A DNA stretch of 64,000 nucleotides from Chaetomium olivaceum (lineage: Eukaryota > Ascomycota > Sordariomycetes > Sordariales > Chaetomiaceae): positions 1,054,001 to 1,118,000 of the forward strand of contig JAYWVB010000001.1 of the NCBI GenBank assembly GCA_039881045.1, in the 5' to 3' direction. How positions within the stretch are numbered: the first letter of the stretch is position 1; each line of letters opens with the position of its first letter. The translations under genes were made by a program, and so were the position numbers. This document shows positions 45,520 through 57,144 of this stretch, in pieces. A model generated the notes under the pieces. The model was given only the letters and a program-made list of their open reading frames with translations. It was not told the origin of the DNA and ran no database searches.

Positions 45520-45789
45520 ATGGCTCAGGGTGCGGCAAAAAAGACACCAAAGCCCAATCCGGGCTTGAAAGGTGGCAACAGCAAACAGCAGGCGAAAAAG
45601 AGCGGCGTTAACAAATCCAAAAAGTCAAAGACCACGGCCGACAAGATCCAGAAGAAGTACTCGGCAGGCATGGTGGCCAAGACAGAGCTGATGCTCGGCG
45701 AGCGGGCGGGGCATCTCGAGTTGATCGGCAAGGGGAGGAAGAAGGGCGCGGAGAAGGAGTTCAAGGGAGGGAGTCGCAAGTTTGGTTAG
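45520..45789 (+). CDS. Small basic protein, DUF2462 / UPF0390-like
   Basis: The 89-aa protein begins at the ATG at 45520 (AAAATGGCTCAGGG); the open frame starts a few codons earlier without an ATG. It opens MAQGAAKKTPKPNPG, has a Lys/Ser/Asn-rich middle (KSGVNKSKKSKTTADKIQKK) and ends KGRKKGAEKEFKGGSRKFG. This pattern, with the MAQG start, fits the small eukaryotic family DUF2462 (UPF0390, C19orf53-like), thought to be nucleolar. The high lysine content supports nuclear or nucleolar location. No introns. Confidence 0.75.
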   Translation: MAQGAAKKTPKPNPGLKGGNSKQQAKKSGVNKSKKSKTTADKIQKKYSAGMVAKTELMLGERAGHLELIGKGRKKGAEKEFKGGSRKFG

Positions 45790-45995
45790 GTGGAAGCTGG
45801 AAGGAATGCGGTCGTGCGCCGCGGAGAGGCGAGGAGGAGGGGGGGAGGGGAGGGGTCGCGATACGCACGGCATGGTTATCGCTGCGGCATTTGGGATATT
45901 CAACGGCGACTACACCCGAGATATACTCTGCGGGGCTCTTTTATTCGCCTGGTCCTGCGGTTGGGTCGACTCAAGTGCTCAAACACCCGCCCGTA

Positions 45996-47882
45996 TTACT
46001 CCCGACCCTCGGCAATACCGGTCAATACCTCCTTAATAACCGCCGTGTCCCTCTCGACATCGACCCGCCAGCTCCCGACAGCAATGCGAACAGCCTTTTC
46101 GCCATCCCACTTAGTCCCACTGACAAACATCTTGCCCGTCGCGTTGATCCGGTCCACTAGCACTTCGTTCAAGACGGCATCCTTGGCTCGGAACAACACG
46201 ATGATGTATGTACTCTCCAGCGACGCATCTTCGCTCGGTAGCCACTCGTAGTACTCGGAATCCCGCACGAATGCGGCAATCTCCCGCGCGAGGAGAACCA
46301 TCCGGCTTAGCATGGTCGCCATCCCCTCTCTGCCCTCGCTCAACAGGACGGCATACACCGGCAGGGCACGGAAACGGCGCGAGTTTTCAAGGCCGATATT
46401 TAGCGGGCTCAGAATGGAATCGGGACCAGCGGCAGACGCGAGGTACGCGGCGTTGGGGTTACTGCAGACTTGCGTGAGGACGGAGGCGTGTCGACAGAGA
46501 AAGATGCCGTTATCATAGGGCTAGGCGCTGTTAGGGCGGAAACCAAAGGCCATACTCTGGCAATAATAACATACCACATTCAGAAGCTTATGTCCGTCCG
46601 CCGCGATGCTGTCGGCCAGTTCCAGACCGGCAACGTTTGCATGCAAACCGAGATACTCGTCCGACTTGGGCAAGACGCGCGCAAAAATGCCAAAGGCTAG
46701 ATTCGTTAATATCAATCCAATAAACCCCCACACACAAAGGAGTAGAGCGAATGCATACCGCCATCCACATGAATCCAAGCCCCATAGCGATCGGCCAAGC
46801 TCCTCAGCTTCGGCATATCCAACACGTTCGTAGCAAACCGGCCCGTGTTCACCTCCCTGCGCTCACCACGATGATACTCACCACCCCGTCCGCCTCCCGC
46901 TGCAACTCCCGCTCCACCGCATCCAAGTCCAGCCGCCACGGCTCGGCCGCGCTGACCCCCATTTCTTTCACAGCGCCGCGGCCCAGCCCAACAACACTCG
47001 CCGCCTTGCTCAGCGACGAGTGGCCCATGCTAGTCAGCACCTGCACCTCGCGCACGCCGCCGCAATGCACGCCGCCAGCAGGCCCGCCTCGGCAACCGTC
47101 GTCACCCCACTCTCCCCATTCCCATGCCCCTCCCCCTCGCCAGCCCTCGCAGCAGCAACACGTGCGTTCACCACCGCCTCCCGCCCGCACGCCAGCCCCA
47201 GGATATTGCCCGCCGTCGCCCCGTGGTAAACGTCCTCCCGCCACCCCACCCCTCGCCCAGCTCCAGCAGCGACACCAGCATCCCCAGCGCCGCGTCCTCC
47301 ACCGCCGTGCACACCGAGTGCGCCCATCCCGGTGCCGCTGCCGCTGCTGACTCCGACTCCCGCCCCGGTAGACCAGCAGCAGCAGCAGCAGCACCACCAC
47401 CACCACCACCAGCAGGGCCAGGCCCAGGAGGAGCGGGAGAAGGAGTGCACCTGCCAGTTCTGGTCCAGCGCCGTGACCAGGTTATCGGCGGCCTCGGCGA
47501 TGGGCAGCACGCCGCCCGTCACGAAGCGAAGTAGCGCGGGGAGAGGGCCTGGTGGTTGAGCGCCGGGAGGATGTCGGCGAGGAGGTGGGTTTGTGGGTGT
47601 GCGCGGCGCCGTGGGCGTGCAGGTAAGTTGGCGAGGACGGGGTGGGGAGGGTGGATGAGGGCGGTTTGCAGGGTGAGCGGGCGGTGGGGGTAGGATGCCC
47701 GCGGGTGGTGGGCGGGATGTGGATGTGGATGTGGATGTGAGAGATGGGGAGGGGGTGGTGGTGGTGATGGCATGGCGGAGACGGGTGTAGCTTTGGAGGA
47801 GGAAGTTGGTTTCGGGGTCGGGGTCGGGGCCGGTGCCGGTGGTGATGGGTTCGGGTTCGGGATTGGAAGGTGCATGCGTCAT
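45996..47882 (-). CDS. PLP-dependent group II decarboxylase-like protein (aromatic/tyrosine decarboxylase type), several frame breaks
   Basis: Group II PLP decarboxylases remove CO2 from amino acids. The C-terminal two thirds are clear: EDVYHGATAGNILGLACGREAV, VLTSMGHSSLSKAASVVGLG, RYGAWIHVDGG, then SIAADGHKLLNV with the PLP-binding Lys, and a small C-terminal domain ending EVLTGIAEGRE. At least one intron lies near 46,700-46,760, another near 46,515-46,580, and a third is possible at about 47,335-47,445 in the CAG/CAC repeat. Further frame changes occur near 47527 (YFGFVTGG needs one more base), about 47,600-47,640 and about 47,690. The N terminus MTHAPSNPEPEPITTGTG is low complexity. Exon ends in the 5' half are not certain. 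Substrate cannot be told. It may be a real gene with consensus errors, or a decaying one. Confidence 0.75.
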
Positions 47883-49860
47883 GGCTGCGGTTGGGGGATG
47901 TTGTTCACCGTGTGTGACGTTGGGTTGGGTTGGCACGAATAATTGGGTGGTGTCGGTGTTGATCCAAGTTGATGGCGTGGGAAATCGAGCTGATACCCGA
48001 ACCGACTCGGTAATTCAGGGGATTCGGCCGCCAGCTAACCAAGGGCCGGCATTTCTCATCAGACTCGAACTCCGGTCCCGGAGCGGGCCGTCTGTTTGCT
48101 GGGTTTGCTGGAAATCACAGAACAGGAAGGTGGTCATGTTAATTCCCAGGTGGTCTGCTATGCCGGCAAGTTCCATACATATATCGGGATGTCCCTCTAA
48201 GCGAACAAGGGCGGGAATGGGTGATTGACATCAGTTGTCTCTCAAGCAATTCTCTTAGCCGCTTAAGCGCCGCTTGTAAAATGTCTATACTCCATTCAAT
48301 GCAGATAAACCGCCAAAAAACGAACCCCCCGGTACAGGAACCATGGGCCTCAAAAAAGCAGTGGGCGGTGATAGTGGCTGCGGCGGTCCACCCCTCACCG
48401 GTGAGAGGACGCCTACCTACAGTGGTATACCAGGCCTGTATCTTGGTTTGGGATGCTCGAACACGTTTCTTTTTCCTGGCCCGGCCTTGGTGCTGGTGTC
48501 TCTGTAACCGTTCGTGTGCCTGGCTAGCGCCGACGAATCAGACCACTTTTTATAATGGGAGGTGATTATACCATCTTTGAGGTAATTTTCAGTAATTTTG
48601 ATTTTTGGATGTCATCTCAAGGTGAGCCAGATGCTGGCCAACAACCTGGAAATACAGACTGCCCGGTCACCGAACAAGAGTGATCCCTTTTGGTAGGTCC
48701 TTTCCCGTGTTTCCTCACAGCACAAGGGTCGGGCTCCTGCCTCGGGGAAGGTGTTCGGTGGATCCAGCAGGCCAGGTTCCAGATTGCTTGTTTTGGGGTG
48801 GAGCAAAGCGCCCGTTACGGAACCACGACCACGGAACCGACACAGCGGATTGGCCCTACGGGGCTTGCCCCGCGCAAACCTGGACTCCCGAGTCTCCCGA
48901 GCCTGCTGCAACTCATGCAACTCCTGGTTTTTTATTGTTTTTTATATGTACACCATGTATTCCAACGCTGACGAGCAAGACTAACAACAGCCGAAATTGC
49001 GCACCGCCAGCCTGGAACAGAACCAGCCACGGGACATGCCCGTCAGGTCCGGATTGCGCCATGTGGGGATATGGCCCTTGCCCCGTTTCGTTTCCTTTTT
49101 CCATTTTGACGATAAGATTGACCATCCTCCTCGTTCCGGACTCTCGTTCGAGGAAAACACAAGCATTCAAGTCAACTTGGGTAAAAGGGGCCATCGAAAG
49201 CTAAGCTCTTTGTGACCGCCTCTTCGTTTAGCGAACAGGACAGGACCACTCAGAGTCTTCCCTTGTACCTTGGCGTCCAGACGCGGCACGCACTTACTGA
49301 AGATCCGAGTCGCTGGGAACGTCGAGATCCATGGAGGGCTTGCGCATGCTGAGTGGCATGGAACATCCCTTGTTAAAGCTGTGGGTGGGTTGCGGGTGTG
49401 CAACCCTCCCTTGTTTCCCCTCTGGGGGGTGGGCGCACCCGCTGCCCGCCGCCTTCGGCATCCACCCAAGCAGCTGGGTCTGCCAATCCCCCCTGCCCGT
49501 GCCCTCGGGTCGTCTCAGAAGTTCCCGGCAGAACCCCAAGACCCGAGCACAAAGACCGCAAGGGTGCCTCTGACCCAGACTGCCGGGTTCTGTGCTCCCA
49601 CCGCATTGTCTCTCGTATGTCCGGAGGGGATGGGTATCGCGCCACACAGCCTGCCGTCTCGTCGTCTCGGCCCGATCTGTTCCTTTCCATCTCAGAGGCC
49701 TGCCTCTGCTTCCCTTTCCGGCTACCGACTCTTTCATGCGTGACCGGGGGATGATTGAACTGTTTCTACCCGCCGCCGCTCCATCAAGACCCCAACACTT
49801 CTCCTTGCTGTCGTCCCTCCTCTATCTGTCTTTGTGCTGCCTACCTCGCAACAACACATC
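47883..49860. promoter_or_regulatory. Divergent intergenic region, decarboxylase / methyltransferase
   Basis: About 2 kb between two divergent starts. Several open frames have random composition and none was accepted. The region probably carries both promoters. Confidence 0.5.
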
Positions 49861-51339
49861 ATGAACTGCGCTCGGGGCAGTCGGCCTAGCAAAATGCCGC
49901 CGCCACCATCCATCAACATGTCCTTCCGCTCCGCTGACCGGCAGCTGGACAGTTACCAATTCACATTCGAGTCTTACCTGGACGACTCGGCGCAGATTGA
50001 GCCCGATGTATGTGCTGTGTTACTCGCCCTCGGCGGTAATCTTCCCCGAACCATGTCAGGCATGTGGGCTAACCGCAACGACGCTCGCTAGTCAAATGGT
50101 CATGACGTGTAGTATGCCATCTCTGGTCTCACACTCGGGCGCTCCGAGACCGATGGAGGGTTGTATCACCAGCTAACACGCCACAAGTGATACAAAGTCC
50201 TTGTCGGACAGCATAGCCAGATCCCGAGAAGAGTTTGGGAGGACATATCACTCATACCGCGCTGGATGTATGTTTCCATCACCGGCCAACCCCGACTCGC
50301 GCTAACAGCAACAAGCCTACCCCTTCCCCAATGACAATCCAGAAAATGATCGCATGGAAGAACAGTATGAAATCATCAAGATGGTCATGGACGGCCGGCT
50401 GCATCTCGCTCCCTTCTCCGACGACTGCCCTCCACGGCGAGTTCTGGATATTGCAACTGGCACTGGAATATGGGCCATCGAGATGGGCGACAAGTATCCC
50501 GAGGCCGAGATCATTGGGTCCGACCTGTCACCGATCCAACCCGGCTTTGTCCCGCCAAACGTGCGCTTCTTTATCGAAGACTCGTAAGTGAAGCCCTTAT
50601 GATGCGTATGTCTCAAGGCTAATACGATACCCACAGGAGTGATGAATGGTATGGCCCCCCTAGTCGCTCACACTCGTCGAGCAGCCACATTCTACACGCC
50701 CACGATCCTACCCCAAAGAACAAAGAAGGCTAACATTATTCAGGGACTACCCCACAAAGTTTGACTTTATCCACACCCGGATAACCATCGGCTGTTGGTC
50801 AGATATGAAGAACGAGATCATTCAGCGCGCCTTCGACCATCTCGAACCCGGGGGCTGGCTCGAATGCCAAGAAATTCCTGCCCTGATCGTCTGCGACGAC
50901 GGCACCATGCCGGACGACTACGGGTGGCTACGGTGGGTCCGAGAGTTCCAGGCCGGCGGGCGGATCGCCAATCGGCAGCTGGATCTCGGCCCTCAGTTGA
51001 AGGAGTGGATGCACGAGGTTGGCTTCGTCGACATCCACGAGATGACCTTCAAGATCCCCCTCAACGGCTGGCCCAAAGAAATGCGCCTAAAGCATGTCGG
51101 CATGCTGTGGCAACGGAACCTGCTGGAAGGCGTGAGCGGCTTCAGTCTCGACGTGTTTAACCGACTAGGCAAGACGATCGAGGAGATAGAGGTGAGCGAT
51201 GTTGTTGCCAGGAGAGACCACATCTCGCTAACATTACTGGCAGATCGCCCTGGTGGATGTACGGAATAGCCTGTTCGACCGCAGCGTCCATGCCTACCAC
51301 AAAGTGTACGTAGTCTGGGGGCGGAAGCCGGACGCGTAG
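49861..51339 (+). CDS. LaeA-like SAM-dependent methyltransferase
   Basis: This belongs to the fungal class I methyltransferases related to LaeA, which often influence secondary metabolism; the exact target is unknown. Motif I is VLDIATGTGIWAIEMGDKYP, followed by EIIGSDLSPIQPGFVPPNV, the acidic post-motif FIEDSSDEWDYPTKFDFIHTRITIG and LEPGGWLECQE. Clear exons are 50188-50267, 50316-50583, a 12-nt micro-exon 50637-50648, 50744-51191 and 51244-51339. The first coding exon, from an ATG at 49861 (or 49894) to 50007, opens MPPPPSINMSFRSADRQLDSY. Its junction to the second exon is one base out of phase as written, so that intron or the sequence there needs correction. The C terminus IALVDVRNSLFDRSVHAYHKVYVVWGRKP is typical of the family. 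Confidence 0.88.
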
Positions 51340-53423
51340 CGCACCAAGCATTACGACGAGTTTTGTGGACTCGTTGCCGACCGTTATCAACCTCGAGTTG
51401 CCTCGGGGAACCCACTCGTCCCGTTTTAACGAGCTGTCCTAACTTCCCGCCCACGCCCCCGATCGCCTATTCCGGCTCTGGCTGCGGTGTCGCCGTTTTG
51501 AACACCAGCATACCCTCCTTGCCCGCCCTACTCTCACCATCCTCACCGCGGCCCGACAACAAAAAGGTACCCTATGCCCGCCCACCTGCTCGACAACCGA
51601 CCGTTACGCCGCCCCATGAAAACCTACCCAACAAACTCCTAATCTGCACCTCCCTATCGCTATCCCTCTCTCGGGGCTCGAACTCAAACTCAGATCTGTT
51701 CCAGTAACCCTGCTGCTGCTGCTTCTACCGCCGAAAAGAAGAAAAGAGATGAATGACCAGGATTAAAACGAAGCAGCCGCGGGATGGATAAACAACTACC
51801 GACTCTGCTTCCGGACTCGATGGAAACGCACCGGCCGCCGATGAGAGGGTATCGCAAGGGCATGTAACTGCTGGGCAGTGTTGGGCGTGGAGGGGAGGGG
51901 TGAAGTAATAGAAGAATAAGGTTGGGATGTCGCTTAGGGTGTTGGTGTCGGTATACCGAAATAATAGTTTGCTTCGCGGTCGTGCTGAGAGGTCGGGCAA
52001 GTTGTATATTCGCGGCATAGATCGGTTCCGGGAGGCGGTGTATGTAGAGCATTGAAGCACTCTTCTTTTTTGTATATATGTCAATCTACATACATCGCAG
52101 GTTTCATGCTTCCACATGTGGTGAGCTATGGAAACATGATGTTCATTTATATCACCTCATTCGTTGGCATGTCTACAATATCCCTACCTCCTATGTAGAT
52201 CACTGTTTACAACAACCTCACGAAACAAGATGATTGGTTTGACGGGATCATGTACACGTTCACTGACGTCCCATGCAGGGTTGTTGGTTCCCCTGTCTTC
52301 GTCTTTTCTGTTTACTATTTCGACGTTTGACTTTTTATTCCCTCTTCTTTCGGGGAACAACTCGGGAAGCTACATAGTTATCTGTAGTTTTTGCAATACT
52401 GTGTCGTCTGCGAAGGGAATCGTTTGATGTTGGCTCTGGTCAACTCGGCCCGGCGCGACGGGAAGAAAGGCGTCAGTGGAATGGAGAAGCAGCTCGAGAA
52501 ACCCCCCGGTGCTCCACCGGCCCCAGAGACCTTGGCGTGTGGGCCAGGCCTGGCTAGTGGCTAGGGTCCCCTGAGAACGAGGGGAGTCCCTTGGGTTGTG
52601 TGGTTGTGTTCAGGCGTTTTCCCAGCGTCTTTCCTGTGTAGCGCTCCCGAGCCCAGCCTCGCGTGCCCAGATTGACCCTTCCCGGCGGGGTTCGATCTGC
52701 GTCTTGCAGGCAGACGGATTGGTGTGAGGTGTGTAGGTATGTCGTTACTTCAGTATCAAGTCGGGAAATAAGAGGCGAATCTCGAAAGCATCATGCCCGA
52801 GTCTTGCCCGCGTAGTGTTCATATGGACCTTCCTACCCACAGAGGGTAACTCATGTCGCGCATGTTCGGTTGGTTGTTCGGTGCTTCCATACCTCCCCAG
52901 GTCTGTCACTAGTGCTCGTGCGTGCTTGGGCCGTTCCCCACAGCAGCACCACTTCATGGATGCGCGAGGTCACTGCGCCGCCGGGCTGCTGCAGGGCTTC
53001 AGGAGGAAGAAAGAAAAAGAAAAAGGAGCGGCCAACGAGCGTGGTTGGGTTGCAATTGCTCGCTTTCCCAAGATTGCGGGTGCGACTCCGGGGATTGAGC
53101 ATCCTCTTTTTGCCGTTTCTTACCCGGAAAACTGTCAGCAAGTCAAGTTAGGGTGGTGGCAGCGAAGCAGCTCCTCAACCTGGAAGCTCGAGCGGCAGGC
53201 TTTTCGGCAGGCGCCGTGGATTGATGAATTGGCAGCCCCTCCAACCCCCGACCCAACCCCCTGAACCCTGGTCCTTTGGTGGGACAAGTCGCGTGGGTCC
53301 CGGTCGAGCGTGGCCCGCCCCAAACCTCCTACCATCACACAAAGCAACTTGGACTCGAAACTTTGCGCTGTCTTTTCGACTTTTTGGTATCGGAGGACAA
53401 GTAAAAGCTCCGTTGTACGCATC
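51340..53423. other. Intergenic region upstream of the ArfGAP gene
   Basis: About 2.1 kb without a credible gene. Confidence 0.55.
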
Positions 53424-55543
53424 ATGTCCTCGGCACTAAGCAAGCGCCAGCAGGCTCGCAACGAAAAGGGCCTGCAAGACCTCCTCCACAACGTTCCCGG
53501 CAACAACTTTTGCGCCGACTGTCAAGCACGGAATCCCGGTAAGTCCATAGCCCTTCTCTCTCCTGAGCCCTCGCAGCCTCACACCGCGTACCTTACACCG
53601 CGCAATTTCTTCGCAAACAAGATTGGGACTAACGCAGTCTCGTCGTCAGGTTGGGCATCATGGAGCGTATGCCTCTCCCCGAAATCCCGAAACCCGTACC
53701 CCCAACACCTTTCCCTCCTCTCCCTCCTACCCAAATGTCTCTAACTGCGAACCCCGACCGGTGTTCCTGCATGCGCCCGCGGATGGTGCACTAGGTTAAC
53801 CTAACGCTAACATGGTGGTTCTATAGTTGGGCATCTTCCTGTGCATGCGATGCGCCACCATCCACCGCAAATTGGGCACCCACGTGTCCAAGGTGAAGTC
53901 GCTGAGCATGGACAGCTGGACCAACGAGCAGGTCGATGTATGTGGACACGGCGGCTTTCCTAGTGGTCCTGCGCCCGAGCTAATACCCTTCTAGAACATG
54001 CGGAAAGTCGGCAACGTCGTGTCTAACAAACTGTACAACCCCGACAACAAGAACCCGCCCGTGCCGATCGACGCCGACGAAGCTGACGGCGCAATGGAGC
54101 GATTCATCCGCCAGAAGTACATCGCCCGCACCCTATCCGTCGGCAAGCGGCGTCCCGGCGGGGACTCGGACGACACCCCACCCCCGCTTCCCCCCAAAAC
54201 CCCGAGCCGGTTCGGCCTCCGCTCCGCTTCCTCCATATTTCCCCTCGGGTCCAAGGCGAAAAAAGCGACCGGGCAGGAGCCAACCAGCCCACAGGGCTCG
54301 CAAGGCCAGCTGCCGCCTCGGACCAACTCGTCGGGAGGGCTATTCGGCGTGAGCGTCGAACGCGACCGGGGGGAGGGGATGAAACAGAGCAGAAACTCGC
54401 CAGGCTCCGAGACATGGGTTTTCTGGACGATCAGAAAAACTTGATGGTACTGAAGGGCGTGGGTGGGAGCCTGGAGAAGGCAATCGAGGCGTTGGTGCGG
54501 TTGGGGGAAGGGGGCGGGAGGGCGCCAGCACACTTGACACCTGCTGCTAGGGCCGCGACCATGCCGGTAACCCGAAGCCTCACGCCTAGCACAAACACGG
54601 AAGCCGCTCGTAGTCGTCCCATCAGCCCGGCCAGCACAAATCCCTTCGACATGCTCGACACCCCACCCCCGCCACAACCGCTCTCTTCGCAGTCGACCGG
54701 CACCCTGCAGACCAAGAACCCTTATCTCTCGACGAATCCGTTCGGCGCGCCACAGCAAGCCCCCTCGGCGCTCGATCTGGCCTTCCAGAACATGTCTCTG
54801 GCGCCACCGTCGCACCAGCCTTTGTTTCCTCACCACACGGGCGGTTTAGCACAGCAACAAAACACGCAGCAACACAACGGCCAGGTGCTCTACCAACAGC
54901 CGATGAATGGCCCGCTGACCGCCCCGCTGCCGACGGCGCCACAGGGTTACTCCGGCATGGCCATGCACGGCAGCCAGACGTATCCCCAGCCGATGCAGCC
55001 AGCCACGACCGGTTACAATCCCTTTTTTTCAGCCCAGCCACAGCAACAGCAGCCGCTGTCGGTGAACACGGCCCAGTTTGGTGGTAACATGGGCAACAAC
55101 CCCTTCACCCGATCACCCACGAGGATCCAGTCGCCAACCCTCTCACAAATTCCCGAGCAAACACAACAAAACTTCTATGCGCAACCGACACAGCAGGCGC
55201 AAGCCATGCAAGCCATGCAACCCCAGGCGTCCAATCCCTTCTTCAGCCAGATGACGCCCACCGCGCAGCAGTATCCGGGTCAGATGCAGATGCCAATGCA
55301 AATGACGCAGCCGATGCCCCAGTACATGGGTATGGCTCCACAAATGACCGGCTACGTGCAGCAGCCTCAGCAACAACAGCAGCAGCAGTATCAGCAGCCA
55401 CCGCGGCCCGATAAAGCATCGATCATGGCACTGTACAACCATTCTCAACCAACACCCGCCCAGACCCCTTTCCAGACCCAGGGAGCCGGACAGGCCACAC
55501 CGGCACAGACACCCAACTCGTTATTCCCGTCCCAGACCTTTCC

Positions 55544-55582
<39 letters not shown>

Positions 55583-55826
55583 ATTTCAACCACAGCAAAT
55601 CCAGCAGCAACCACAGCAGCAACAACAGGTGCCGCAACCGACGCCCGTGAGCCCCGCGGCGACCATGAGCAGCAAGAACCCATTCATGATGGCGACGGCG
55701 CAGCAGCCGGCACCGCCGAAGCATAATGTGAGCCGGGACAGCATGATGGCTGTGGGCCTGGAGTGGTCGAATGGAAGGCACAGTCCGGACGCATTTGCTA
55801 GCCTAAGCGCGAGGGATACCCGCTGA
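53424..55826 (+). CDS. ArfGAP with UBA-like domain and NPF/poly-Q tail, one frame break
   Basis: ArfGAPs stimulate GTP hydrolysis by Arf GTPases on membranes. Exons are 53424-53538, a 17-nt exon 53650-53666, 53827-53937 and 53995-55826. The zinc finger reads NFCADCQARNPGWASWSLGIF then LCMRCATIHRKLGTHVSKVKS (CxxC, 16 residues, CxxC). After a Pro-rich linker comes a UBA-like helix set starting KLARLRDMGFLDDQKN. The tail has NPF motifs (TNPFDML, TNPFGAP, SNPFFSQ, KNPFMM), which bind EH-domain endocytic proteins, and a poly-Gln block coded by CAG repeats near 55545-55630. The overall plan resembles Ucp3 of fission yeast. Between SVERDRG and the UBA-like part the frame changes. One G seems missing in the G runs at 54368-54378, and without it the first frame would stop at 54444. 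Confidence 0.92.
55540..55630 (+). repeat. CAG/CAA repeat coding poly-Gln
   Basis: An uninterrupted CAG run followed by mixed CAG/CAA codons lies within the ArfGAP tail. Length polymorphism is likely. Confidence 0.9.
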
Positions 55827-57144
55827 TTTAGGGTGGCGGTGTGGGCATCATGGGATGGGACAGGCGAGGTGGAATGGACGGGGTGGGATACCTAAGATGG
55901 GACAGGATGAAGGCACGGCTTCGGAGTTCTGATGCATTGCATATAGTGTTTTGAATTGTGGTAATATTCTGGTTACGGATTCTTTGTATATAGGCTAGCA
56001 GGTGTGTGGGTTGTCTGTCTGTATCATATCGAGTTGGGATGCTGTGGATGGAATAGGGGGCGGCACTCGGCGGCCGGGCAAGGGGATGCCCTTGCAGCCC
56101 GGTTGCCACACAAGCCCAATGAAGTTGTAATTGAGCTGTAATTGGAGGTGTCTTGAGTTGCAAGGAGGTTTTAGAATCCCCGAATGCACCATCACCCCTA
56201 ATTCAAACTAGAGAAAGGTTTACGCTTTAACCCTTGGTTTCATTTACCATTGCAGCGTGAAGAAATAGTTTCGTATACTGAGTGTGTATGTATTCTAGTG
56301 GCAGTCCTTTAACAGCCACTTAGCGAAGGCAGAGTTACCTGAGTGTATGGATGGATGGATGGATGTATGTACCGATCTCCCTCCAAACGGTCGGCTGCAT
56401 CCCACCCACCAACTCCGCTTGGCCCGCTGTTCTTCTTCAGCCCTACGTTACAAGCGTCACTTGGTACGGCCCGGTGGCGTTCGCACTCGTCACACAACAA
56501 CCACTCAATCGTCTGCAGGGTCAGTGAGATGGGCCGGCTCGACCCTGCACGCCCTCGGAACTATACCTCATCACGCGCGCGCGTGCAATTAACTCTCGTC
56601 TGCCTCACCAACTCTGTTGGCAGTTGGCATCCGCGGCGGGACGAGACACCGAGTCTGTAAGATGCATGCATATTCCCCCCTCCCCTTATTTGTACCACCC
56701 GACCTGCATCTCAGCCTGCCTGTTGCCTGACTGCAAATGACATGAGAGTGGGGATCGGGATGCAGCCCGTCGTGTGGTAGCCAATGATGTGCACAGTCTC
56801 TTTGGTTTTGGAGGGGGCTGATGGCGGGAAGTGCGAGACAGGAGCACGAATGGCATTCAGTTGTGTGAAGTGCGAGACAGTGGTTGATAAATAACCGTGT
56901 TGGCCCCCCGCGTTGCGAGCTGGGACGAGGCTCGCAGGTTTTGGTTCTGTGTTCCTCTCTCATCGACCATCGACCGGTCACTCTTGGAGAAAATCGGAAC
57001 AGAAAAGTAGTACTTAGTAGTGAGACTAAGGAGTTGACGACGGTGAAAGCCAGCGTGTGAAGACAACAAGATAAAAATATAAAAAAAAGAGGAGGAAGTT
57101 GTTGATTACCATTTCACAATTCCCGACCCAAGTCCAAGGTCATC
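55827..57144. other. Intergenic region upstream of the calpain-HMG gene
   Basis: Contains an (ATGG)n microsatellite near 56347-56366. No gene was seen. Confidence 0.6.
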
